From: Mycolicibacterium stellerae | GTDB taxonomy: Bacteria; Actinomycetota; Actinomycetes; Mycobacteriales; Mycobacteriaceae | NCBI RefSeq assembly: GCF_003719305.1 | Contig: NZ_RARC01000001.1 | Span: 186,001 to 250,000, forward strand | Reading direction: 5' to 3' | DNA: 64,000 nt | Part shown: one piece after another, positions 25,349-31,785 of the stretch | Position numbering within the stretch: the stretch's first letter is position 1 | Layout: every line of letters begins with the position of its first letter | The notes under the pieces: model-generated | What the model was told of the DNA's origin: nothing | Databases searched by the model: none | Seen by the model: the letters and a program-made list of their open reading frames with translations, nothing else | Translations under genes and position numbers: made by a program

Positions 25349-25933
25349 GTGGGGTCGCCGAGCAAAGCCGAGATGCGGACGGCGATTCTGGCGTCGCGGC
25401 GCGCGGTGACCCGCGAGGTCCACGATGCGGAGGCCGCCGCGCTGTGCGGCCATCTTCCCGACGTGGTCGCGGGGATGGCCATCGTTTGCGCCTTCGTACC
25501 CATCAAATTCGAGCCGGGATCAATCGCATTCCTGGACAGGCTCGTAGCGCACGGTGTCCAGGTGTTGCTTCCGGTCGCCCGCCAAGACGCCGATGGCGTA
25601 CCGCAGCCGATGCAGTGGGGGCGATACCAGCCAGGCCGGCTAGTCGCGGCGCGGATGGGTCTGCAGGAGCCGCGGCAGCCCTGGCTGCCCGCAGGCGCGG
25701 TGGCCGACGCTGCGGTGGTGTTTGTTCCTGCGCTGGCGGTCGACCGGGCCGGGGTACGGCTGGGCCGGGGCGCGGGGTTCTACGACCGGACCCTGCCGTT
25801 GGCCGACTCGTCGGCGCGGCTTGTCGCGGTGATCCGAGACGACGAAATCGTCGACGAAATTCCCGCCGAGCCACACGACATCCCGATGACCCACGCGCTC
25901 ACCCCGGGGCACGGGCTCGTCGAACTGGGCTGA
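25349..25933 (+). CDS. 5-formyltetrahydrofolate cyclo-ligase
   Basis: This enzyme converts 5-formyl-THF to 5,10-methenyl-THF with ATP and recycles a folate storage form. The 194 residues include an N-terminal SKAEMRTAILASRRAV helix, QWGRYQPGRL near the substrate site, and the family signature VPALAVDRAGVRLGRGAGFY followed by the Asp/Arg of YDRTL. The GTG start just upstream of the first conserved helix is preferred over a far longer frame that shadows galU. It is divergent from galU and meets the HNH gene tail to tail, 1 bp apart. Confidence 0.92.
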   Translation: MGSPSKAEMRTAILASRRAVTREVHDAEAAALCGHLPDVVAGMAIVCAFVPIKFEPGSIAFLDRLVAHGVQVLLPVARQDADGVPQPMQWGRYQPGRLVAARMGLQEPRQPWLPAGAVADAAVVFVPALAVDRAGVRLGRGAGFYDRTLPLADSSARLVAVIRDDEIVDEIPAEPHDIPMTHALTPGHGLVELG

Positions 25934-25934
25934 G

Positions 25935-26657
25935 TCAACAGCGCGTCAGCACGTCTTGCATCGCCCGTTTCTCGTTCTTGGACAACCACAAGCCGTAGGC
26001 CGCCTTCACGTCAATCTGCTTCGCGACGAACTCACAGCGGAAGCCCTCGTTGGTCGGCAGCCAGCCGGCGGCATCGCGAAAAGCCTTGTCGAAGTTGGCT
26101 TGTCCGCCGACCGCCAGCAGGTTGCGCGGGTCGTTGGCGAAGTCGCGGCGGCGCCGGTCGTCCCATTCGCGTGCACCCTTGTACCAAGCGTCGGACAGCG
26201 AAACCAGATGGTCGATCTGCACGGCCTCAGATGTCGCGGGTCCCCTGGTGAACGCAATGGCCTGCCCGGTATACGGGTCGTGCAGCACGCCGCTTTGCGC
26301 ATAGCAGGTGCCAGGACGAACGATCAGGTCGGCGAGGTCCCGGCGCAGGATGTCGTCGCGGGTGTTGCAGCCGTTGTGACCGAATTCGACGTTGACGTCG
26401 TCGCTCCAGGCCTCGCCGAACCGGTAGCGGGAGAAGTCGGTGTTGCGGTCCCAGCCCTTGACCGGCAGCCGCGCCAGCGTCGCCCGCGCGGCGTCGTAGG
26501 TGGGGCTGACCGGGGTGGCCTGCGGCTGCGACGCGGCCGGCGGCGGCTCGGGAGCGTTTTGGAAGTGCAGCCAGATCGCGACGCCGATGCCCAGCACGAA
26601 CACGCCAACCAGCACGGGAATGGCAGCGGGTAGCCGGGCGGGAATGGTCGAGCCCAC
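25935..26657 (-). CDS. Secreted/anchored HNH nuclease, DUF1524 family
   Basis: This 240-residue protein has an N-terminal signal or anchor helix (residues about 11-32), a Pro/Ala linker and a DUF1524-type HNH nuclease domain. Visible are AVQIDHLVSLSDAWYKGARE (the catalytic D-H pair) and DPRNLLAVGGQANFDKAFRD (the N of HNH). The paired cysteines NTRDD-preceding C and GTCYA fit an exported protein. The likely role is extracytoplasmic DNA degradation, an inference from the family. It is divergent from ruc across a CIRCE-like element and uses a GTG start. Confidence 0.85.
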   Translation of the reverse strand: MGSTIPARLPAAIPVLVGVFVLGIGVAIWLHFQNAPEPPPAASQPQATPVSPTYDAARATLARLPVKGWDRNTDFSRYRFGEAWSDDVNVEFGHNGCNTRDDILRRDLADLIVRPGTCYAQSGVLHDPYTGQAIAFTRGPATSEAVQIDHLVSLSDAWYKGAREWDDRRRRDFANDPRNLLAVGGQANFDKAFRDAAGWLPTNEGFRCEFVAKQIDVKAAYGLWLSKNEKRAMQDVLTRC

Positions 26658-26666
26658 ATAGCGGTT

Positions 26667-26693
26667 TTAGCACTTAAGCCGGTAGAGTGCTAA
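26667..26693 (+). promoter_or_regulatory. CIRCE-like operator (HrcA site)
   Basis: TTAGCACTT, a 9-base spacer, then GAGTGCTAA: this matches the HrcA operator consensus TTAGCACTC-N9-GAGTGCTAA at 17 of 18 half-site positions with exact spacing. It lies 30 bp before the ruc start and 9 bp before the divergent HNH gene start, so HrcA could repress both in the absence of heat stress. Confidence 0.85.
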
Positions 26694-26723
26694 GTAGTTT
26701 TGACCATCACGGAGGGTTTGTTC

Positions 26724-27089
26724 GTGCCTACCTATTCTTATGCGTGCACCGAATGCGACAACAAGTTCGACGCGGTGCAGGCCTTCAGCGACGACGCGCT
26801 GACCGAGTGTCCCAAGTGCGACGGGCGCCTGCGCAAGCTGTTCGGCAAGGTGGGCGTGGTCTTCAAGGGCAGCGGCTTCTACCGCAACGACAGCCGTGAG
26901 GCCGCCAAGAGCACCTCGAACGGCTCCTCGAAGAGCTCCGAGTCCGCGGCCTCGTCGAGTTCGTCCGATTCGTCTGGTTCATCTGGCTCGTTTGAGAAGA
27001 AGTCGGATTCCACCAAGTCGGACAGCTCCAGCTCGAGTTCCTCGTCCAGCAGCTCTTCGTCGACCTCGGCCGCCGCAGCCTCCAGCTGA
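26724..27089 (+). CDS. ruc: FmdB-type zinc-ribbon chaperone Ruc
   Basis: This 121-residue protein starts with an FmdB zinc ribbon: PTYSYACTECDNKF and LTECPKCDGRLRKLF supply two CxxC pairs that bind zinc. The rest is a long Ser-rich, disordered tail. Its M. tuberculosis counterpart Rv0991c was described as a redox-regulated chaperone (Ruc), active when the cysteines are oxidised and zinc is lost. The GTG start has GGAGG 7 bp upstream. A CIRCE-like element in the promoter agrees with heat-shock control. Identification is by synteny and domain pattern. Confidence 0.87.
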   Translation: MPTYSYACTECDNKFDAVQAFSDDALTECPKCDGRLRKLFGKVGVVFKGSGFYRNDSREAAKSTSNGSSKSSESAASSSSSDSSGSSGSFEKKSDSTKSDSSSSSSSSSSSSSTSAAAASS

Positions 27090-27099
27090 CGCGCCGAAG

Positions 27100-27109
27100 T
27101 TATCCACAG
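27100..27109 (+). repeat. TTATCCACAG copy 1 of 3 (DnaA-box-like)
   Basis: This exact TTATCCACAG matches the consensus DnaA box TTATCCACA. It is intergenic, 10 bp after ruc. Two other exact copies occur in this window, also intergenic, at 21875-21884 (reverse orientation) and 45503-45512. Confidence 0.5.
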
Positions 27110-27159
27110 CCCGGCGGGACGGCACGCCCGGTGAGCGCCGCGCTGTCTAGCGTGGCTGG

Positions 27160-27807
27160 ATGGGGGAATCACTCGATCCGTCGGTGCGCAGCCGGCTAGT
27201 CCATCAATGGCGGCCGGACTGGACACGCACCGTGGCCGCCCGCAGGGCGGCGGCCGGCGCACTCGTCGTCCTCGCTGCGGTCGCCGCGCTGCGCTCCGAC
27301 CCACACGGCGACCAGACGGACATCGTGGTGGCTGCGCGTGACCTGTCCCCCGGCATCGAGCTGACGACCGAAGACGTTCGACTCGAAAAGCGCTCGACCG
27401 CAACGGTTCCCGACGGATCCCAATCCACCGTCGACAAGGTTGTCGGGTCGACGCTGGCCGGCCCCGCGCGTCGCGGCGAGGCGCTCACCGATGTGCGACT
27501 GCTCGGTCCGCGGCTGGCGCGGTCGGCGGCGGGCCCGGATGCCCGCATCGTGCCCCTGCACCTCGCCGACACGGCGCTGTTGGACCTCGTGCGCCCCGGC
27601 GATGTGGTGGACGTGCTGGCGGCCGCCGACGACGACACCGAGCCGAGGGTGGTGGCGACAGAAGCCGTGGTGGTCCTGGTGTCGGAGAAGCAGAAGGGTG
27701 CCGGCGCCGGAGGCGAGCGCGTGCTTCTCGTCGCCCTGCCCGCACATGCCGCCAACGACGTCGCGGGCGCGACCCTGATGCAGACGGTCACGCTGACATT
27801 TCACTGA
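27160..27807 (+). CDS. SAF-domain membrane-anchored protein
   Basis: This 215-residue protein has one membrane helix (about residues 25-47, AAGALVVLAAVAAL) followed by an SAF domain with VVAARDLSPGIELTTEDVRL and VVGSTLAGPARRGEALTDVR. SAF domains of this kind occur in the CpaB/RcpC proteins of Flp pilus assembly, but no pilus genes are nearby. The C-terminal half has LVRPGDVVDVLAAAD and GERVLLVALPAHAANDVAGA. It lies between ruc and mscL, as in M. tuberculosis (Rv0990c position). Function is unknown. Confidence 0.82.
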   Translation: MGESLDPSVRSRLVHQWRPDWTRTVAARRAAAGALVVLAAVAALRSDPHGDQTDIVVAARDLSPGIELTTEDVRLEKRSTATVPDGSQSTVDKVVGSTLAGPARRGEALTDVRLLGPRLARSAAGPDARIVPLHLADTALLDLVRPGDVVDVLAAADDDTEPRVVATEAVVVLVSEKQKGAGAGGERVLLVALPAHAANDVAGATLMQTVTLTFH

Positions 27808-27873
27808 CCCCAGCCGCCTCGGGATGGCTAACGTTGCACATCTCTGGTCGGACTGAGGGAAGGGTTTTCACGC

Positions 27874-28329
27874 ATGTTGAAGGGTTTCAAGGATTTCATT
27901 TCGCGGGGCAATGTCATCGATCTGGCTGTCGCGGTCGTCATCGGCGCCGCGTTCACCGGATTGGTCACGTCGTTCACCGAGAAGGTGGTCCAGCCACTTG
28001 TCGACCGGGTCGGTGCAGGCGGTGACAGGGAATACGGAATTCTCAAGGTCTCTCTGGGTGGTGATCCCGAGCAGTTCCTGGACTTCAACGCGGTGCTGTC
28101 CGCCTTCATCAACTTCCTGATCGTTGCGGCGGTCATCTACTTCATCATCGTGGTGCCCTACAAGAAGCTGAAGGAACGCGACAGCAAGGTCGAGGAAGAA
28201 GAGACCGAACTGACATTGCTCACTCAGATCCGCGACCTGTTGTCCGAGAACGGTGACACCTCAGGCAGGCACGGCTCCTCGCCTGCGGCCCTCGAGGCCG
28301 CCGAGGCGAACAAGTCGGACACGCCCTAA
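27874..28329 (+). CDS. mscL: Large-conductance mechanosensitive channel MscL
   Basis: MscL is a homopentameric membrane channel that opens under high membrane tension and releases solutes during osmotic downshock. The 151 residues contain the N-terminal amphipathic start MLKGFKDFISRGNVIDLAVA, the pore helix AVVIGAAFTGLVTSF with small Gly/Ala residues, and a second helix (INFLIVAAVIYFIIVVPY). A charged C-terminal bundle of ERDSKVEEEETELTLLTQIR follows. Length matches mycobacterial MscL. A strong terminator follows, and the porin gene converges. Confidence 0.96.
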   Translation: MLKGFKDFISRGNVIDLAVAVVIGAAFTGLVTSFTEKVVQPLVDRVGAGGDREYGILKVSLGGDPEQFLDFNAVLSAFINFLIVAAVIYFIIVVPYKKLKERDSKVEEEETELTLLTQIRDLLSENGDTSGRHGSSPAALEAAEANKSDTP

Positions 28330-28337
28330 ACCCGCGC

Positions 28338-28379
28338 AGACAAACAGCCCCCGGCTTTTCGGCCGGGGGCTGTTTGTCT
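28338..28379. terminator. Bidirectional terminator between mscL and the mspA-type gene
   Basis: An 18-bp perfect stem (arms 28338-28355 and 28362-28379, containing CAGCCCCCGGC and its complement) encloses the 6-base loop TTTTCG. The AGACAAACA end gives a T-containing tail on each strand. It lies between two converging genes and can stop both. Confidence 0.92.
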
Positions 28380-28392
28380 GTCTAGCAGGGAG

Positions 28393-29028
28393 TTACGCCA
28401 TGTCCCATGGCTCGCCGTAGGTGGTGACGCTGTCACCGGCCGACGAGATCAGACGGGCGAACGGACGCAGCAGCACGCCACCGGCCGCACCGGTCACGGT
28501 GCCGTGCGCGTTGGAGACCGCCACGCCGCCTGCCGGGCCTGCCACGTCAACCGAGAAGGTCGCAACCTCTTGGATGCCGGGGCCGTTACCCAGGTCAGCG
28601 CTGATCGACACACCGGGGAACAGGTTGGGCGTAATGACCGAGCCCAACGGGTTGAAGGTGGGGAACAGCGACGCGTCGTCGAGCAGGATGTTGGGGGTGG
28701 TGTAGCTGAAGTTGATGCCAACGCCCAGCGACCAGGGGAAGCCGATCTGGTAGCCCAGCTCCAGCGTGCCCTCGAATTCGTCGGCACCGGGGCCGGCGAC
28801 GATGTACTTGGCGCGACCCGAGTGGAACCACTCACGGGTCAGCCGGTTGCGGTCCAGCGGAAACACGCCGTTGAGGAAGGTATCCCACTGTTGGATCGTC
28901 AACGTCCGATCCTGACCGTCAACCAGGCTCAGCTCGTTGTCCAGTCCTGCGTGTGAGGTACCGGTGCTTACGAAAAGAGCCGCGATGGCGGCGACCATCG
29001 CGATCAGCACCCGACTGATTGCCTTCAT
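28393..29028 (-). CDS. MspA-family outer-membrane porin
   Basis: This 211-residue precursor has a 27-residue signal peptide and a 184-residue mature part, the MspA length. The mature start GLDNELSLVDGQDRT and long stretches are nearly identical to MspA of M. smegmatis, whose octamer is the main channel for hydrophilic solutes. The constriction loop differs: mature residues 90-93 read D-D-A-S, so Asp93 of MspA is lost and the next residues are hydrophobic, and position 139 is Ala instead of Glu. Asp118 and Asp134 are kept. Ion selectivity may therefore differ. It converges with mscL. Confidence 0.95.
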   Translation of the reverse strand: MKAISRVLIAMVAAIAALFVSTGTSHAGLDNELSLVDGQDRTLTIQQWDTFLNGVFPLDRNRLTREWFHSGRAKYIVAGPGADEFEGTLELGYQIGFPWSLGVGINFSYTTPNILLDDASLFPTFNPLGSVITPNLFPGVSISADLGNGPGIQEVATFSVDVAGPAGGVAVSNAHGTVTGAAGGVLLRPFARLISSAGDSVTTYGEPWDMA

Positions 29029-29416
29029 GTTCTCCCTAGCTCTTTCGGCGGTGACCGTAGCGGCTCACCGATTGGTTTTCTGTGCTGGTGAGTACGCCTA
29101 CACCACACACGACGCAAGCGTCACACGTGTGACAAATGAGAGAGTCCACATGCTCTTCTTACGTTTTGCTCATCGTTGACAGGAGGAACATAACGGGGCG
29201 GCATCAGACCGGCAACGCGTAGGGGTACGTGTCGGATCGCCGGTCGACAGCTGGCGCGAGTTTGCTGAGACCCTGTGGGCCTGCCGGTGTCATGGGCGCT
29301 CGCGTAGCACCCGGCCAATTCGATCGCGCAGCGGGATGTCACGAAAGCACACCGCGGGCGGGGGCCTTTTTGGCGCCCTCACCAGTCATTTCACACGCTC
29401 AGCGCAAACTCAGAGG
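29029..29416. other. Upstream region of the porin gene
   Basis: About 390 bp without a convincing gene lie before the porin. M. smegmatis mspA is known to have a long upstream region with its promoter far from the start, so regulatory DNA is the best guess. I see no palindrome strong enough to name. Confidence 0.4.
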
Positions 29417-29575
29417 TCAATCATGGTGAGGCGGAATGTTGTCCCGCAACCAGTTGTCGTGCTCAGCGTCCGCGGCGGGCGAATCTGTTTCGCGCTCGTC
29501 CGACGACGCTTGGGGTAGCTCGTCGCCGAAGATCTTGTTAACTGCATCTCGAGAGGGATGCGAGGAAGCGGTCAC
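29417..29575 (-). CDS. Small conserved-looking protein, 52 residues
   Basis: This short gene lies on the minus strand. GGGAGG sits 6 bp before the GTG start, a near-ideal ribosome site. The product is acidic and soluble, with SHPSRDAVNKIFGDELPQAS at the N-terminus and a C-terminal NWLRDNIPPHHD. I recall similar short proteins ending in WLRENRPPHH in other mycobacteria, but cannot name a function. It lies between moaB2 and the porin gene, on the same strand as both. Confidence 0.6.
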   Translation of the reverse strand: MTASSHPSRDAVNKIFGDELPQASSDERETDSPAADAEHDNWLRDNIPPHHD

Positions 29576-29707
29576 AACCAACCTCCCGTGTGACGAAGAT
29601 CACATTTTGATGATGGCAGCTGTTCACGTTGTCGTAACAAAGGAGTCATCACCGACGCGACCACGCGCCAAGCAGGTGCGGGCCTGGTTCCAGCGGGAAC
29701 CGAAATA

Positions 29708-30277
29708 TTAGATCTCCAGGCTGGACAGCTGGCCGATGATCTGGACCGCCAACGGGTTCAGAGTCGCCATCCCGTCACGGACCGCAGAGCGAGAGCCGGC
29801 GATGTTGACGACCAGGGTGCTGCCGGAGACCCCCGCCAGGCCACGGGACAGCCCTGCGTCGACGACGCCTGCAGCCAGGCCGGACGCGCGCAGCGCCTCG
29901 GCGATGCCGAGAAGTTCGCGATCCAGGATGTCGCGAGTCGCCTCAGGCGTCACATCCCGTGGCGTCACACCAGTGCCGCCGACCGAGACCACCAAATCGA
30001 CGCCCCCGATGACCGCCGTGTTCAGCGCGTTGCGGATCTCCACCTCGTCGGAGGACACCACGACGACACCGTCGACCACGAAGCCGGCCTCATGAAGCAA
30101 CTCGGTGACCAACGGACCGCTGTGGTCCTCCTCACCATGGGCTGTCCGATCGTCGACGACGACGACAAGAGCCCGACCAACCAACTCCCCTGGCTGTTCC
30201 ATGAGTGCCACCGTATATGTGGCGGCGGACACCGGCGCGGCCACTCTCAACGTCGGCGTCCCTGGTGGCGAGATCAC
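29708..30277 (-). CDS. moaB2: MoaB/MogA-family molybdopterin protein MoaB2
   Basis: This 189-residue protein of the MoaB/MogA fold adenylylates molybdopterin in molybdenum cofactor assembly in its active relatives. Motifs are VGRALVVVVDDRTA, the signature VVSVGGTGVTPRDVTPEATR for MPT binding, and GVSGSTLVVNIAGSRSAVRDG. The GTG start overlaps the pepD stop (GTGA), making it the fourth gene of mprA-mprB-pepD-moaB2. Homology begins only near residue 26 (MEQPGELVG), so a start there is also possible. The link of a Moco gene to envelope stress is conserved but unexplained. Confidence 0.88.
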   Translation of the reverse strand: MISPPGTPTLRVAAPVSAATYTVALMEQPGELVGRALVVVVDDRTAHGEEDHSGPLVTELLHEAGFVVDGVVVVSSDEVEIRNALNTAVIGGVDLVVSVGGTGVTPRDVTPEATRDILDRELLGIAEALRASGLAAGVVDAGLSRGLAGVSGSTLVVNIAGSRSAVRDGMATLNPLAVQIIGQLSSLEI

Positions 30278-31638
30278 TGCGCTGCCTTGCCCAGCGTCAC
30301 CTGCACCGTTTGCGGCTTACCCGATTGGTCGAGGTAGGTCAGCGTGACCTTTTCGCCCGGCGCCCTGGAACGAACGGCGGCGACCAGCGCGTCGGCGCTG
30401 CCGATGACCCGGTCGTCGACCTTGGTCACGACGACACCGCTTGGTAGGCCTGCGGCCGCTGCTGCTCCGCCGCTTGTCACCTCGACGATCTTGGCGCCAT
30501 GCGAGGCGGTGTCGTTGCCGACCTGCACACCGAGCGACGCATGCGAGGCATTGCCGCTCTGGATCAGCTCATCGGCGATCCGCTTGGCCTGATCGATCGG
30601 GATCGCGAAACCCAACCCGATCGAGCCGCTCTGCGCATCGGCTGAGTCACCGCCGAGGGTGGCGATCGCCGAATTCACGCCCACCAATTCGCCGTTCATG
30701 TTGACCAGCGCTCCACCGGAGTTACCGGGGTTGATCGCGGCGTCTGTCTGGATCGCGTCGAGCACGGTGTTCTGGTTGCGGATGTCCCCACCCGCGGCGA
30801 CCGGCCGGTTCAGCGCGCTGATGATGCCGGTGGTGACGGTGCCTTCGAGGCCGAGGGGCGAGCCGATCGCCACCACGTCCTGGCCCACCTTCAGGTTGGC
30901 CGACGAACCGATGTTGATCGGGGTGAGGTCGGAGATGTTGTCAGCCTTGACGACGGCGATGTCGCTGCTCGGATCGGTGCCGACCAGGGTGAACTTGGAT
31001 GTGCGCCCGTCGGCGAAGGTGACCGTGGTGTCGCCGCCCTTGGCGGCCTCCACGACGTGGTTGTTGGTCAGGATCAGGCCGTCGCTGGACAGGATGATCC
31101 CCGAGCCCTCTTCGGAGGCCCGGCCCATGTCGGTCTCCAGCTTGACGACGCTCGGCACCACCTTGGCCGCGACTTGTTCGACGGATCCGGCGGGCAGGCT
31201 GGCGGCAGGCACGCTCGGCGCAGCGGTGATCTGTGTTCCGCCTGCGTGGTTGTCGGGCTTGGCCATCAGCGCGACACCGCCGCCGATACCTGCCGACACC
31301 ACCGCGATCGCCAGCGCGCCGACGGTCAAGGCTCCTGCGCGCGAACGCTTCTGCGGCGGCTGGGGGTATCCCCCTCGCGAGCGGGGCGCCCACCCGCCTG
31401 CGGGGGATTGCGGCTGAGCGGGGGCGCCGCGATACGGGTCGTAGGCCTGGCGGTAGGCGTGCTGCTGCTGCTGGGTCGCGTAGCGCCAGTCGTAGGGCTG
31501 CTGTTGCTGATAGCCGGTAGGTCCACCCCCGCGAGCGGGAGGTACCCCCAGCTGGCCGTTGGGATATACCGCCGTGCGGTCATCGCCGGGCCTGCGGCCC
31601 GCAGGGGGCGGCGGCGGTGAGTACCTCGGGTTAGTCAT
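30274..31638 (-). CDS. pepD: HtrA-family serine protease PepD
   Basis: This 454-residue membrane-anchored protease acts in envelope quality control. It has a Pro/Gln-rich cytoplasmic N-terminus (1-97), a membrane helix (about 100-125) and a trypsin-like domain with catalytic His194 (LTNNHVVEAA), Asp226 (SSDIAVVKAD) and Ser307 (NPGNSGGALVN). A PDZ domain is C-terminal (about 365-445, LPSGVVVTKVDDRVIGSADA). It follows mprB by 147 bp, with an MprA-box-like site in between, as expected for an MprAB target. The N-terminal tail contains GC-rich palindromic repeats. Confidence 0.95.
   Translation of the reverse strand: MTNPRYSPPPPPAGRRPGDDRTAVYPNGQLGVPPARGGGPTGYQQQQPYDWRYATQQQQHAYRQAYDPYRGAPAQPQSPAGGWAPRSRGGYPQPPQKRSRAGALTVGALAIAVVSAGIGGGVALMAKPDNHAGGTQITAAPSVPAASLPAGSVEQVAAKVVPSVVKLETDMGRASEEGSGIILSSDGLILTNNHVVEAAKGGDTTVTFADGRTSKFTLVGTDPSSDIAVVKADNISDLTPINIGSSANLKVGQDVVAIGSPLGLEGTVTTGIISALNRPVAAGGDIRNQNTVLDAIQTDAAINPGNSGGALVNMNGELVGVNSAIATLGGDSADAQSGSIGLGFAIPIDQAKRIADELIQSGNASHASLGVQVGNDTASHGAKIVEVTSGGAAAAAGLPSGVVVTKVDDRVIGSADALVAAVRSRAPGEKVTLTYLDQSGKPQTVQVTLGKAAQ
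31362..31386. repeat. GC-rich palindromic repeat inside pepD
   Basis: This unit of GGGGGTATCCCCC followed by a short CTCGCGAGCGGGG hairpin lies in the disordered N-terminal coding part of pepD. It resembles a second unit 140 bp away. Such small palindromes are spread in mycobacterial genomes, and here one encodes part of a Pro/Gly/Arg linker. Confidence 0.4.
31526..31549. repeat. Second GC-rich palindromic repeat inside pepD
   Basis: The unit CCCCCGCGAGCGGG-AGGTACCCCC contains a short hairpin and a GGTACC core. On the coding strand it encodes the GVPPARGGGP part of the cytoplasmic tail. It looks related to the unit at 31362 and may be an in-frame insertion. Confidence 0.4.
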
Positions 31639-31721
31639 GTCGCAACGGGCTCTTTCTACGAGTTCGGGAGAAGGCCGACACCTCTATAACGACGGGCTGC
31701 ATCCCCACGGTGCCCGGATGG

Positions 31722-31740
31722 GCTGAGAATCCACTTAGAG
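31722..31740 (-). promoter_or_regulatory. Candidate MprA box upstream of pepD
   Basis: Two 8-bp direct repeats, GCTGAGAA and ACTTAGAG, are separated by TCC (8-3-8). Each differs at two of eight positions from the CCTGAGAG unit that is perfectly duplicated before mprA. It lies 84 bp upstream of pepD, a known MprAB target in M. tuberculosis, so it could drive an internal promoter within the operon. Confidence 0.55.
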
Positions 31741-31785
31741 AATGTTCGGCGCATTCCCAGATTTCCGGCCGGACCGTTGCACCGT

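Noticed and set aside
26890..27089. Ser-codon-rich DNA of ruc as a microsatellite or foreign insert
   Set aside because: It encodes the Ser-rich tail known for the Rv0991c type, so it is ordinary coding sequence.
29436..29711. A 91-codon frame on the plus strand upstream of moaB2
   Set aside because: It is antisense to the better-supported 52-residue gene and lacks a ribosome site and conserved pattern.
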